Below the pieces are notes generated by a model, which was not told the DNA's origin, searched no databases, and saw only the letters and a program-made list of their open reading frames with translations. The translations under genes were made by a program, and so were the position numbers. A DNA stretch of 64,000 nt. Origin: an uncultured Eubacteriales bacterium. Lineage in GTDB: Bacteria; Bacillota; Clostridia; Oscillospirales; CAG-272. This document shows, in pieces, positions 46,648-56,225 of the stretch. Each line of letters starts with the position of its first letter. Positions within the stretch are counted from its first letter, which is position 1. The stretch is from positions 10,807 to 74,806 of the forward strand of contig CAKRQU010000007.1 of assembly GCA_934394585.1 (NCBI GenBank). Direction: 5' to 3'.

Positions 46648-47592
46648 ATGGTTGAAAGCAAGCAGCAATGGAAGGCATGGCTTTATCTTGCGCCTGCGAT
46701 AGCCCTTTTGCTGGTATTTACCGTATGGCCGATTTTCAATACGGTCCGTATGTCGCTTCTCGAAGGCTACGGCGGACTTGCTGCGGCAGGCGGCGCTACC
46801 TTTAAATTCGGTCTTGGAAATTTCAAAAAGGTTATCGAATACCGCGGATTTCTGAATTGCCTTAAAAACACTACTCTTATCTGTATTCTCACAGTGCCGA
46901 TATCGTCTTTTCTCGCATTGCTTATAGCGGTATGCCTGAATTCGATAAAGGCGCTCCAGAAAGTATTGCAGACAATATTTTTCCTGCCTTATGTGACAAA
47001 CTCCATAGCCATAGGCATGGTTTTTGCCGCTATGTTCAATATAGTCGGCAATCTCGGCACCGATGGTAATGATATCATTGTCACCGCGGGTATAATAAAC
47101 AATGTGATAGAATTTTTCGGCGGCACAGCGGTAAACTGGATAAACAACGGTTCATCGTATGCGGCTAACATTACCGTAATGGTAATATACATAGTATGGA
47201 ATGCTCTGCCTTTCAAGATACTAATTCTTCTCGGCGGACTTCAGAGCATAAACAAGCAATACTATGACGCGGCGCGCGTGGACGGTACATCCCGCAGAAG
47301 AATTTTCACCCGCATAACCGTGCCGCTTCTTTCGCCGATGCTCGCGTATGTAATAATTACCGGATTTATCGGCGGTTTCAAGGAATATACGAGCATAGTC
47401 GGTATATTCGGAGAGAAAATGGGTCCCGCACACGATCCGGGCAGACTGAATACAATGGTGGGCTTCATTTACGATTCGCTCAAAAACAACAATCAGGGGC
47501 GTGCAAGTGCCGCCGCACTGATCCTTTTTGCGATAATTCTTGTCGTTACATTGATAAACCTCCGTGTAAGCAAGAAACGAGTTCATTATTAA
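46648..47592 (+). CDS. CUT1 importer permease 1, UgpA/MalF-like
   Basis: A 314-residue inner-membrane protein with six membrane segments and the EAA loop YYDAARVDGTSRRRIFTRITVPLL that docks the ATPase. The opening WKAWLYLAPAIALLLVF is typical. It starts 3 nt after the ATPase gene and precedes the second permease by 12 nt. Confidence 0.93.
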   Translation: MVESKQQWKAWLYLAPAIALLLVFTVWPIFNTVRMSLLEGYGGLAAAGGATFKFGLGNFKKVIEYRGFLNCLKNTTLICILTVPISSFLALLIAVCLNSIKALQKVLQTIFFLPYVTNSIAIGMVFAAMFNIVGNLGTDGNDIIVTAGIINNVIEFFGGTAVNWINNGSSYAANITVMVIYIVWNALPFKILILLGGLQSINKQYYDAARVDGTSRRRIFTRITVPLLSPMLAYVIITGFIGGFKEYTSIVGIFGEKMGPAHDPGRLNTMVGFIYDSLKNNNQGRASAAALILFAIILVVTLINLRVSKKRVHY

Positions 47593-47604
47593 GGGGGTGC
47601 GCAG

Positions 47605-48498
47605 ATGAAAAATCAAAACAGTGTTACGATGCAAGAAAAAGATCTGCGTCAGGTCACGGTACAGCAGAGAATAATGAAAGTTGTCGTGAAAGCCGCGATA
47701 TATATTTTCCTTATCGCCGTGGCGGTATGCGTGCTTTTCCCGTTTTACTGGATGCTGATATCATCGCTGAAAAGCCTTGATGAATACAGACTGAATGTCC
47801 CGACGCTTTTTCCGAGAGCCGTGCTCTTTTCCAATTATAAAACGGCTTTCGAATCGGCGAGCCTCGGCAGACTTTTCCTGAATACGGCTTATGTAGGAAT
47901 AGTTTCAACCCTGCTTTCTCTTGTGATAACGGTGCTTTCCGCTTTCGCATTTGCAAGACTGGAATTCAAAGGCAAAAATGTACTTTTTGCCGGACTGCTG
48001 GCGACAATGATGATACCGGGCGAGCTTTTCACCATCACAAACTACAGCACGGTAACCACATTCGGCTGGATAGGCACATATACCGTTCTCATCGTGCCTT
48101 TTCTCGTCAGTGTTTTCTATATCTATCTGCTCAGGCAGAATTTCATGCAGATACCGAATGAGCTTTATCTCGCCGCCAAGGTGGACGGCACGAGCGATAT
48201 CAAATATCTGTGGAAGGTAATGATACCGCTTTCACTTCCCACGCTGATTTCCATAACGATACTGAAAATGATGGGTGCGTGGAATTCATATATCTGGCCG
48301 CGACTTGTTGCAAACGACGAGGCGCACAGAATGATAACAAACGGTTTGCGCAATGCTTTCACGGATACGACGGGCGATGTGAACTATCCTGTTCAGATGG
48401 CGGCGGTGGCGCTTGTTTCCGCTCCGCTTTTCCTCGTTTTCATATTCCTGAGAAAGTATATCATGAAGGGCGTAAGCCGCAGCGGAATCAAAGGATGA
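47605..48498 (+). CDS. CUT1 importer permease 2, UgpE/MalG-like
   Basis: A 297-residue permease with six membrane segments, VLFPFYWMLISSLKSLDEY after the first, and the EAA loop ELYLAAKVDGTSDIKYLWKVMIPLS. Ends KGVSRSGIKG, as MalG-type proteins do. Ribosome binding site GGGGGTGCG. Confidence 0.93.
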   Translation: MKNQNSVTMQEKDLRQVTVQQRIMKVVVKAAIYIFLIAVAVCVLFPFYWMLISSLKSLDEYRLNVPTLFPRAVLFSNYKTAFESASLGRLFLNTAYVGIVSTLLSLVITVLSAFAFARLEFKGKNVLFAGLLATMMIPGELFTITNYSTVTTFGWIGTYTVLIVPFLVSVFYIYLLRQNFMQIPNELYLAAKVDGTSDIKYLWKVMIPLSLPTLISITILKMMGAWNSYIWPRLVANDEAHRMITNGLRNAFTDTTGDVNYPVQMAAVALVSAPLFLVFIFLRKYIMKGVSRSGIKG

Positions 48499-48561
48499 TA
48501 AGCTTCCGTGGAGGCTATTATCGGATAAATCAAAAAAATAAAAACAGGAGGAATCCACACT

Positions 48562-49968
48562 ATGATGAAGAAAATCTTATCTGTTCTGCTTTTGGTAGCT
48601 ATGATTTTTGTTATGGCATCCTGCGGCGGCGGCAAAAAGGCTCTCCCCAATTTTGACGTTCCCGAAGGCGGCTATGACGGCAGCGAAGTTACCATCACAT
48701 TCTACCACACAATGGGTTCAAATCTTTCCGAAGTTCTCAACCGTTATATCGAGTCCTTCAATAAGCTTTACCCGAATATCCACATTGATGCCAAGCAGGT
48801 CGGCAGCTATGACGATGTAAGAGATCAGATCAGCACGGAAATCACGGTAGGCAACCAGCCCAATATAGCTTACTGCTATCCCGATCACGTTGCTCTCTAT
48901 AACCTCGCAGGTGCAGTTGCCACGCTCGACAATCTTATCGACAGCAAGATTACAGTTACAAGAGCCGACGGCACAACAGAGGCTCTCGGTCTTACAAAAG
49001 ATCAGATAAACGATTTTATCGCGGGCTACTATGAGGAAGGTAAACAGTTCGGCGACGGTCTGATGTACACGCTTCCTTTCTCCAAATCCACGGAAGTTCT
49101 CTATTATAACAAGACTTTCTTTGATGCAAACGGTCTTACAGTTCCCACAACATGGGATGAGCTGGAAGCAACAATGAAGAAAATCAAAGAAATCGATCCC
49201 AACTGCATCCCGCTCGGCTACGACAGCGAAGCAAACTGGTTTATCACCATGTGCGAGCAGTATGAATCCGATTACACCAGCGCAGAAGGCGATCATTATC
49301 TTTTCGATAACGAAACAAACAGAAACTTTGTAAAGAAATTCCGCGAATGGTATCAGAAAGGTTATCTGACCACTCAGTCGCTTTTCGGCGCATACACATC
49401 CGGTCTTTTCGTGGCTCAGACAGGCACGAGAAGCTATATGTCCATCGGTTCTTCCGCAGGTGCTACACACCAGCGCCCCGAAAAGATAGACGGTGCTTAT
49501 CCTTTTGAGGTAGGCATAGCTACAGTACCGCAGGTTTCCACAACAAACAAGAAAGTTATTTCTCAGGGACCCAGCATATGTATTTTCAAGAAAGACAATG
49601 CTCAGGAAGTAGTTGCTTCTTGGCTTTTCGTAAAATATCTTACGACAAGCGTGGAATTCCAGGCTGAATTCTCCATGGCTTCCGGCTATGTTCCCGTTCT
49701 CAAGTCCGTTTCCGAAAACGAAGCATACAAGGCATTTGTTAACCAGGCAGACGGCGGCAACTATATTTCCGCTCTCAGTGCAAAGATTTGTCTTGAGCAG
49801 GAAGATGCTTACTACACATCTCCCGCATTCAACGGTTCCTCCACAGCACGCGATCAGGTAGGCAAGCTTCTTGCAAAGTGCCTCACGGCTGACGACGGCG
49901 GAAATGTTGATAACATGATAAAGAAAGCATTTGAGGATGCTATAGCAGAGTGCGAGTATAATGGCTGA
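48562..49968 (+). CDS. Importer substrate-binding lipoprotein, UgpB-like
   Basis: A 468-residue lipoprotein (Cys21 in VMASCGGG) with a family 1 solute-binding fold: EVTITFYHTMGSNLSEVLNRYIESFNKLYP, NIAYCYPDHVALYN, TLPFSKSTEVLYYNKTFF and the hinge ISQGPSICIFKKDNAQEVVASWLFVKYL. UgpB-type proteins bind glycerol-3-phosphate or its diesters, but the ligand here cannot be read from sequence. The neighbouring nuclease lipoprotein raises the possibility of a nucleotide or sugar-phosphate ligand. Codon use is of the highly expressed class. It overlaps the next gene by 8 nt. Ribosome binding site AGGAGG. Confidence 0.92.
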   Translation: MMKKILSVLLLVAMIFVMASCGGGKKALPNFDVPEGGYDGSEVTITFYHTMGSNLSEVLNRYIESFNKLYPNIHIDAKQVGSYDDVRDQISTEITVGNQPNIAYCYPDHVALYNLAGAVATLDNLIDSKITVTRADGTTEALGLTKDQINDFIAGYYEEGKQFGDGLMYTLPFSKSTEVLYYNKTFFDANGLTVPTTWDELEATMKKIKEIDPNCIPLGYDSEANWFITMCEQYESDYTSAEGDHYLFDNETNRNFVKKFREWYQKGYLTTQSLFGAYTSGLFVAQTGTRSYMSIGSSAGATHQRPEKIDGAYPFEVGIATVPQVSTTNKKVISQGPSICIFKKDNAQEVVASWLFVKYLTTSVEFQAEFSMASGYVPVLKSVSENEAYKAFVNQADGGNYISALSAKICLEQEDAYYTSPAFNGSSTARDQVGKLLAKCLTADDGGNVDNMIKKAFEDAIAECEYNG

Positions 49969-51319
49969 TAATTCCGGAAAATTTTCCCGCATAGTATCGT
50001 TTATTCTTCTTATATGCTTTGTTCTGGCTTTTGCCTGCGGTTGTTCCGAAGGCAAAAAGCCGGACGAAACAACGGCTTCCGGCACAAAACCGACGGAAAT
50101 CACATACAGAGATTATGTATCGGAGCTTACGCTCAACATGTATTCCGAAACGGTGAAGCAGGAAGTGACCGTAAAAAGCTATGTCGATGGCGATACGACG
50201 CATTTTTACGTTCCCGAATCCGTGTCGGAAACCGGTGTGCTGAAGGCGAGATATCTCGCCATAAATACGCCGGAATCCACAGGAAAAATCGAGGAATACG
50301 GTAAAGCGGCTTCTAATTTCACAAAAGAGAAGCTGATGAATGCGGATTCCATAATAGTGGAATCCGACAGTGAAAAGTGGAATATAGATTCCACCGGTTC
50401 CAGATATCTTGTCTGGGTATGGTATAAGCCGCACGGCGAAACCAATTACCGCAATTTAAATCTTGAGATATTGCAAAACGGGCTTGCGCTCGCTTCCTCC
50501 ACCGCGAATAACCGCTACGGCGATGTGTGCATGTCGGCACTCAATCAGGCAAAAGCCCAAAAGCTGAAGCTTTATTCGGGAGAGAAGGACCCCGATTTCT
50601 ATTACGGCGAGGCGATAGAGCTCACGCTCAAAGAAATACGTCTTGATCCCGCGAAATACGAGGGCAGCAAGGTCGCTTTTGAAGGTGTTGTCACCACGGA
50701 TAGCAACAACAGCATTTATCTCGAAGATTACGATGCGGAAACCGATATGTATTACGGCATGACCGTATACTACGGTTTCAATCTCAACGGAGTCGGTCTT
50801 GATATAATCTCTGTGGGCAACCGCGCGAGAATAGTCGGCACGGTTCAGTATTATGAAACGGGCGATATATATCAGGTGGCGGGGCTTTCATACAGCATGA
50901 TGCATCCGGATGACCCCTCCAATTTACGCAAGATAAGTGAAGGCAACAGCGCCGCGTATGTCGAAACATCTCCCGAAAAATTTGTTTCGGGTATGGTGTC
51001 TTTCGAAAATGACGACGGTGAAACGGCAGTACGACCGTATTCCGAAATGGCGCTCTATACAACGATTTGCATGAAAGGTCTGAGGGCAGAGAAAGTAATA
51101 TATTCTTCCGATGACGGAGAGATGACCATTCTCTGCAAAGCGGATGACGGTACCGAAATACAGGTAAGAACCGAAGTTTTGCGCAAACCCGACGGCAAAA
51201 TCGCAGAAGAGGCGGATTTCATCGGCAAAAATATGGATATAAAGGGAATAGTCGATATATTCGCCGGCAATTATCAGATAAAAGTTTTTTCCTACAGCAA
51301 TATAACATTCAACAATTAA
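49961..51319 (+). CDS. SNase-like lipoprotein with two OB-fold domains
   Basis: A 452-residue protein with an N-terminal signal and lipobox Cys at 26 or 28 (AFACGCSE). A staphylococcal-nuclease-like domain spans about 70-195. DGDTT carries the Ca-binding Asp78, ARYLAINTPE carries Arg97 and Glu105, and DSTGSRYLVW carries the distal Arg. The second Ca ligand, Asp40 in S. aureus nuclease, is Asn102 here (INTPE, not IDTPE). Two OB-like beta domains follow (about 200-300 and 320-450), with SKVAFEGVVTT and GKNMDIKGIVDIF. Likely a surface nucleic-acid-binding or cleaving protein. Coupled to the binding protein gene by overlap. Confidence 0.82.
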   Translation: MADNSGKFSRIVSFILLICFVLAFACGCSEGKKPDETTASGTKPTEITYRDYVSELTLNMYSETVKQEVTVKSYVDGDTTHFYVPESVSETGVLKARYLAINTPESTGKIEEYGKAASNFTKEKLMNADSIIVESDSEKWNIDSTGSRYLVWVWYKPHGETNYRNLNLEILQNGLALASSTANNRYGDVCMSALNQAKAQKLKLYSGEKDPDFYYGEAIELTLKEIRLDPAKYEGSKVAFEGVVTTDSNNSIYLEDYDAETDMYYGMTVYYGFNLNGVGLDIISVGNRARIVGTVQYYETGDIYQVAGLSYSMMHPDDPSNLRKISEGNSAAYVETSPEKFVSGMVSFENDDGETAVRPYSEMALYTTICMKGLRAEKVIYSSDDGEMTILCKADDGTEIQVRTEVLRKPDGKIAEEADFIGKNMDIKGIVDIFAGNYQIKVFSYSNITFNN

Positions 51320-51338
51320 ATAAACAAGGAGGCAAACC

Positions 51339-52667
51339 ATGAAAAGATTAATAACTCTTGTTCTTGCACTTGTTCTTTGCCTGTCCGTGCTTGTAGCCTG
51401 CGGAAACGAACCCGCCGACACAACTTCAAAGCTCGATCTTGCAAAAGAATATCTTTTTACAATGTATAAAAACTCTTCCGAGAAAGTTCTCAGAGATTTT
51501 AACCGCGTAAACAAGCTCAATATCGACGGTCAGTCTTTTGATGTGGAATGGACCGTGGAAATCACAGCCGGCGCCGCAGACAGCGTTAAAGTAGTTGCGG
51601 GCGATGGCAATACAGTAACAATAGACGTTACCGAAAATCCCGAAGAAGAAATAAAATTCAATCTCGTCGGCACTCTCAAAGACGGCGACAAGACTGAAAA
51701 AGTAAGCTTTTCTCACTATGTTCCCGCAGTGGAAAAGGCAGGCGGCATAGAGCAGGTTAAGGAAGTTAAGGCAGATACCGCTTACAAATTCGGTCTGAAG
51801 CAGGGCAATCTTGAAAAAGATCTGTATTTCACAGGCGAAATGTCCGGCAATTACCTTGCCACCACAGATGATATAACAAAGGCTGTAAGCATATTTGCGG
51901 AAGAAGTTGAAGGCGGCTATCGTCTGTACTTCACAAAGGACGGCGCAAAGACTTATATCGATATCTATGAATACAAAGAGGGCAAAGCAGGCATCCGCCT
52001 CACGGCAGAGCCCACAGCAGTATTCACATGGAATACAGAACTGAACCTCTTCACGGCAAATGTTATCGGTTCCGACTACTATCTCGGCACATATAATACC
52101 TACAATACGATCAGCGCAAGCGCTACGACGTATATCACAGGAGACAATGCTTCCAAGATAGGTGTTTCTCAGTTCCCCGCATATCTTTTCACAGTGAAGC
52201 TCACAAATACAACTGTAAAAGAGCCTGCAGCAGATACAGCTTACAAATTCATGCTCACACAGGGCAATCTTGAAAAAGATCTGTATTTCACAGGTGAAAT
52301 GTCCGGAAATTATCTTGCTACATCCGAAGATGTGGCAGCAGCTGTCGATGTATACCTCGAAACAGTTGAAGGCGGCTACCGTCTGTACTTCACAAAGGAA
52401 GATGTAAAGACTTATGTCGACATTTATGAATACAAAGAGGGCAAAGCAGGCATCCGTATCACAGCAGAACCCACAGCAGTATTCACATGGAATGCAGAAC
52501 TCGGCATTCTCACGGCAAATGTTATCGGTTCCGATTACTACCTCGGCACATACAATACCTACAATACGATCAGCGCAAGCTCTACGACGTATATAACTGG
52601 CGACAATGCTTCCAAAATAGGCATTTCTCAGTTCCCCGCATATCTTGTTACCGTTGGTGTAAACTGA
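51339..52667 (+). CDS. Lipoprotein with a tandem ~145-residue repeat
   Basis: A 442-residue lipoprotein (Cys21 in VLVACGNE). An Ig-like N-terminal domain (about 30-135) is followed by two near-identical repeats (about 145-287 and 296-440), each with ADTAYKF, QGNLEKDLYFTGEMSGNYLAT, VEGGYRLYFTK, DIYEYKEGKAG and SDYYLGTYNTYNTISAS. DNA identity between the two is high (long identical stretches from 51800 and 52260), implying recent duplication or gene conversion. From memory, similar modules occur beside OB-fold and nuclease domains in gut Firmicute surface proteins; I cannot verify this here. Strong codon bias. Operon ends at 52684-52713. Confidence 0.82.
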   Translation: MKRLITLVLALVLCLSVLVACGNEPADTTSKLDLAKEYLFTMYKNSSEKVLRDFNRVNKLNIDGQSFDVEWTVEITAGAADSVKVVAGDGNTVTIDVTENPEEEIKFNLVGTLKDGDKTEKVSFSHYVPAVEKAGGIEQVKEVKADTAYKFGLKQGNLEKDLYFTGEMSGNYLATTDDITKAVSIFAEEVEGGYRLYFTKDGAKTYIDIYEYKEGKAGIRLTAEPTAVFTWNTELNLFTANVIGSDYYLGTYNTYNTISASATTYITGDNASKIGVSQFPAYLFTVKLTNTTVKEPAADTAYKFMLTQGNLEKDLYFTGEMSGNYLATSEDVAAAVDVYLETVEGGYRLYFTKEDVKTYVDIYEYKEGKAGIRITAEPTAVFTWNAELGILTANVIGSDYYLGTYNTYNTISASSTTYITGDNASKIGISQFPAYLVTVGVN

Positions 52668-52683
52668 TAGAATAAGCACAAAA

Positions 52684-52713
52684 ATAAAAGAGGGCTTTTT
52701 GCCCTCTTTTATT
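52684..52713 (+). terminator. Terminator of the first importer operon
   Basis: AAAAGAGGGC pairs with GCCCTCTTTT across TTTTT, followed by ATTTTT. Confidence 0.88.
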
Positions 52714-52729
52714 TTTGCGTATTGGAGTG

Positions 52730-53480
52730 CAGTTTTTTCGTTCCCTTCGAGGGGACGGAGGGGTATACTTTTTGCAAAAAAGTATCAAAAAAAGAAGTTA
52801 CTTTCTCTACCGAGAAACGAGGTCGCGCTTTTCACTGACGAAGAGGAGGGCTCAAGGTGGCAGAGCCACTTCTGTCGCCTCGCGGCGACTCGTGCGAACA
52901 TACTGCCACGACAGTCCGACCATAGATTAAACCGGAAGCGCGGTTCAGACCCCCCACTTAACACGGACTTTTGCCTGTTCAGACTTAGGCTTTAGCCGCC
53001 CCGTTTCGATGTTCATCAAGCCATGCTCGCTCCGTCGGAGTTTAGTCTATAGTGGGAAGTATATCAAAAGCCACGGCAGGAGCCAATCCACCCCGTCGAA
53101 TCTGCTCGCTTTTTGCGGCATACTATGTTCGCACGCGCGGTATGGCTGATGATGCGCGGAGAGATAGACAAGGGCCTTTTGATTTGCTATATATAGCACT
53201 CACTTGCCGCGCATTACTTTTTGCGGCTAACTCGACGGGGTGCGAGGTAGTTTGCAATGGAGGGCGAGGAGCCTTCCTTTGATGACTTTTGCCGCGCTTT
53301 TTGTCAGTAAAAAGCGCGACCCCGTCCACGGGCGAACGCAGTCGCCCGCCCCTCTCTTGGTAAAGAGAAACTTCTTTTTGGTACTTTTCGTCAGTGAAAA
53401 GTACACCTTCGTCCCCACAGGGACAAAAAAACACGGACGGCAGATGCCGCCCGCTTCTTTTTTCTGTGCTTTTTATAAAA
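52730..53480 (-). repeat. Interspersed ~0.7 kb repeat, copy D (inverted)
   Basis: Reverse-strand copy of elements A and B between two convergent operons. Its ends (about 52740-52805 and 53360-53425) are imperfect inverted repeats of roughly 60 bp. Core blocks match A in order, including the 70-bp segment at 53225-53300. The right flank ends in the same GC hairpin (53440-53460) as copy A. No gene is called inside. Confidence 0.8.
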
Positions 53481-53489
53481 AAGCAATTC

Positions 53490-54209
53490 TTACAGATTTT
53501 TGATTTTTTCAAAAACTTTGTAGTCTGTCCTGTCCAGAGTGATCGGCGTGATGGAAATATATCCGTTCAACGCGGCGTCGGTATCTATGGAGAAATCCTT
53601 TTTGTCACGATGCACGGAATACCCCGACTGCCTGTATGAATTTTCCGCCTCGAGCACAAAACGGTCATTATAATATCTGCCGCCCTGATGCGTGATATGA
53701 ATTTCCTTTCCCGCGCAGGGGATATTTACATTATAAAGCGGGGAATATTCAAGCAGACGATGCGCCGAAAAATATTCTATCACTCTGTCGAGATGAGCCT
53801 CGGCGCCCGAAAAACCGTTTGGCTCGGTGGAAACTGCCACGGCACACATTCCTTCTGCATTTGCCTCAAAAATCGCGCCGACTGTGCCCGAATAAACCAT
53901 ATCTATGCCTATATTGAAGCCGTTGTTTATACCGGAAAGCACGAGATCGTATTTTGTCTCCAGTCCGAGCGTGGCAAAACGGACGCAATCCGCGGGAGTG
54001 GAATCCACGCTGTATGCCTTTATGCCGTCGAAAAGCCCGATTTGTTTTACTTCAAAAGCGCTGTGTATATTTATGCCCTGACTTTTGCCGCTTTGCTCGG
54101 ATTTCGGCGCGGCAACGGTTACTTCTCCGTATTGCATCGCTTTTTTTACAAGCACGGCAAGTCCGGGACTCATTATTCCGTCGTCATTTGTGATAAGTAT
54201 TTTTTTCAT
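53490..54209 (-). CDS. surE: 5'/3'-nucleotidase SurE
   Basis: A 239-residue metal-dependent phosphatase releasing nucleosides from mononucleotides. It has ILITNDDGIMSPG (metal Asp pair), PKSEQSGKSQGI, LVLSGINNGFNIGIDMVYSGTVGA, and a C-terminal dimerisation arm. Third gene of the minus-strand operon; its start overlaps the upstream DHH gene by 4 nt. SurE acting after nanoRNases would complete the route from oligonucleotide to nucleoside. Confidence 0.95.
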   Translation of the reverse strand: MKKILITNDDGIMSPGLAVLVKKAMQYGEVTVAAPKSEQSGKSQGINIHSAFEVKQIGLFDGIKAYSVDSTPADCVRFATLGLETKYDLVLSGINNGFNIGIDMVYSGTVGAIFEANAEGMCAVAVSTEPNGFSGAEAHLDRVIEYFSAHRLLEYSPLYNVNIPCAGKEIHITHQGGRYYNDRFVLEAENSYRQSGYSVHRDKKDFSIDTDAALNGYISITPITLDRTDYKVFEKIKNL

Positions 54210-55186
54210 AGCCAGCCCTCGTTATTTTCTTTGTAATCCTTGATCATTTTGTCCGCATCGCAAAGAAGCGCTTTTAATTCGCGGCGGTTTGCCACAGTGC
54301 CGCCGGAAGCGCAGGCATGACCGCCACCGCCGTATTTTTCGGCGAGCTTATTTATTTCGACAAAACGCGAGCGCAGTCTTACGCGGAAAGCGCCTGTTTC
54401 TTCCTCGATGAAAGCTATCCATATAATACTGCCTTTTATGGAATTTATATATGAAACGCAATTGCATGCGCTCTCAAAGCTAAGCCCGTATTTTTCTATT
54501 ACCGAGCGTGTGACTATGAGATAAGCCACGCCGTTTTCGGTGAGTTTCACTTTGCTCGTCATATTTGCACGGAAACGGAGCGTATCTATGCTTTCCGTAT
54601 ACAGATTTGAATAAAGCTTCTCTGTATCTATCGCATTATCGAGCATGGAAGCGGCGAGACGCAGGGTTTCGCCCGTGGTACTCGAAAAACGAAATCTGCC
54701 CGAATCAGTTACCATTCCTGTATAGATATATTCTGCGGCTTTTTTATCGATTTTCAGTTCATCACGGAAAGCAAGATAAAAAAACGCTATCATTTCGCAT
54801 GCGGACGAACGATAATCTTCTACCCACGAAAGGTCGCCGTAGGGTGATAAATCTATATGATGGTCTATTTTTATTATTTCGCTTGCACCGGATATTCCAT
54901 TGTCGGAAATTCTGTCCGCAGTTGCCGTATCGGTAACTATGGCGAGCGCGCCGCGATGCTCATCCTCGGATATGGGTGAGCCGCAATCGCCGAGAAATGC
55001 GATATATTCGGAAGCATCTTCCGCCGCCACTCTGATATCCTTTTCGGGAAAAGAGAGAGAGAGTATGCGCGCCAGACCGAGAGAAGAGCCGATGGCATCG
55101 CCGTCGGGACGTATATGGCGCGCGATGATTATTTTATCATAGCTTTTTATTTTATCGAAAATAAGCTGCATCTGTTCGTTTTTCAT
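54206..55186 (-). CDS. DHH phosphoesterase, NrnA-like, second of pair
   Basis: A 326-residue DHH/DHHA1 protein with ARHIRPDGDAIGS, VTDTA, IDHHIDL, TDSGRFRFS and the substrate-binding GGGGHACASGG. NrnA enzymes degrade 2-5 nt RNAs and dephosphorylate pAp. Same length and motifs as the preceding gene but clearly diverged. Overlaps its neighbours by 4 nt on both sides. Confidence 0.93.
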   Translation of the reverse strand: MKNEQMQLIFDKIKSYDKIIIARHIRPDGDAIGSSLGLARILSLSFPEKDIRVAAEDASEYIAFLGDCGSPISEDEHRGALAIVTDTATADRISDNGISGASEIIKIDHHIDLSPYGDLSWVEDYRSSACEMIAFFYLAFRDELKIDKKAAEYIYTGMVTDSGRFRFSSTTGETLRLAASMLDNAIDTEKLYSNLYTESIDTLRFRANMTSKVKLTENGVAYLIVTRSVIEKYGLSFESACNCVSYINSIKGSIIWIAFIEEETGAFRVRLRSRFVEINKLAEKYGGGGHACASGGTVANRRELKALLCDADKMIKDYKENNEGWL

Positions 55187-56124
55187 TTTTGTTCCTCCGC
55201 GAGATTTTCGAGATCATGAAGCATTTTCATTGCCGTTTCGCGGTCGGGAAGCGTGGCTCCGCTTGCTTTTGCATGGCCGCCTCCGCCGTATTTTACCGCT
55301 ATCGGATTTATATTGTATTTTGCACTGCGTATCTCGCAGAGCACGCCTTCGCTTGTTTCCGTGAAATTCACCCAGTTGTCTATCCCGCGGATGTCGGACA
55401 TGGTGCCTACCATTCCGCGCGATATTGTGAATGTATCCATGCCCAGCTCTGCCACTTCGGAAGCGGTGGTATATATGTATGCCGTATTGTTTTTTGCGGG
55501 AGTTATTTTCAGCGTGAATTTCGCGCGCAGTTTTACCATATCGAGATCATCGGCATACAGTCCGCGATAGATATCGGCGGTAGAAAAAGGCACCTGCATG
55601 AGAAAAGAAGCGAGGGAAAAGGTTTTTGCGCTCACATTATCATAGCGAAATCTGCCGGAATCCGTCACCATGCCGGTATAAAGAGATTTTGCAGCGGTTT
55701 CGTTCAGCAAAAGTCCCGTTTCGCGTGCAAAATCCGCTATCATACCGCAGCAGCTTTCATAGCTCGGATCCGTTATTTCCGTATCGGCTATTTTTTCGCA
55801 GAAAATATGATGGTCTATGCGCAGGGTATGTTCCGCTGCGACATATCTGCCGTCCGAAATGAGCGAGCGTGCCGACGTATCGAGAATAACGGCGAGCGCG
55901 CCGCTATAATATTCATCCGGCACGATATCTGTCGTGCTGTCGTCCATAAAAGCATAGCGACCTGCCGCATCGCCGACGGTATAAACCTCTTTTTTCGGGA
56001 AATTTGCGAGTATTATATGTTTCAGACCGACCTGCGAGCCTATAGCGTCACCGTCGGGATTATAATGACGATGTATTATTATGCGATCGTATTTTTCGAT
56101 AAGCTTCAGTGCGCTTTCAAACAT
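55183..56124 (-). CDS. DHH phosphoesterase, NrnA-like, first of pair
   Basis: A 313-residue paralogue with HRHYNPDGDAIGS, LDTSA, IDHHIF, TDSGRFRYD and GGGGHAKASGAT, all catalytic positions kept. First gene of the operon, promoter at 56163-56191, ribosome binding site AAGGAG. Two side-by-side copies suggest split specificity, such as different oligonucleotide lengths or pAp versus nanoRNA. Confidence 0.93.
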   Translation of the reverse strand: MFESALKLIEKYDRIIIHRHYNPDGDAIGSQVGLKHIILANFPKKEVYTVGDAAGRYAFMDDSTTDIVPDEYYSGALAVILDTSARSLISDGRYVAAEHTLRIDHHIFCEKIADTEITDPSYESCCGMIADFARETGLLLNETAAKSLYTGMVTDSGRFRYDNVSAKTFSLASFLMQVPFSTADIYRGLYADDLDMVKLRAKFTLKITPAKNNTAYIYTTASEVAELGMDTFTISRGMVGTMSDIRGIDNWVNFTETSEGVLCEIRSAKYNINPIAVKYGGGGHAKASGATLPDRETAMKMLHDLENLAEEQK

Positions 56125-56162
56125 ATCATGCTCCTTGAAAATTTATTTTTTTGTGTCTTTAT

Positions 56163-56191
56163 ATTTTAACATAAAATAATCCAAAAGTCAA
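56163..56191 (-). promoter_or_regulatory. Promoter of the nrnA-nrnA-surE operon
   Basis: Minus strand TTGACT (56186-56191), 17-nt spacer, TAAAAT (56163-56168). Confidence 0.78.
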
Positions 56192-56225
56192 CTGCGATAA
56201 AGCAGCTGAAAATATCGGAATATTA

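Noticed and set aside
48718..50103. 461-codon antisense ORF over the binding protein
   Set aside because: Opposite a well-supported lipoprotein gene with high codon bias; Cys-rich nonsense translation.
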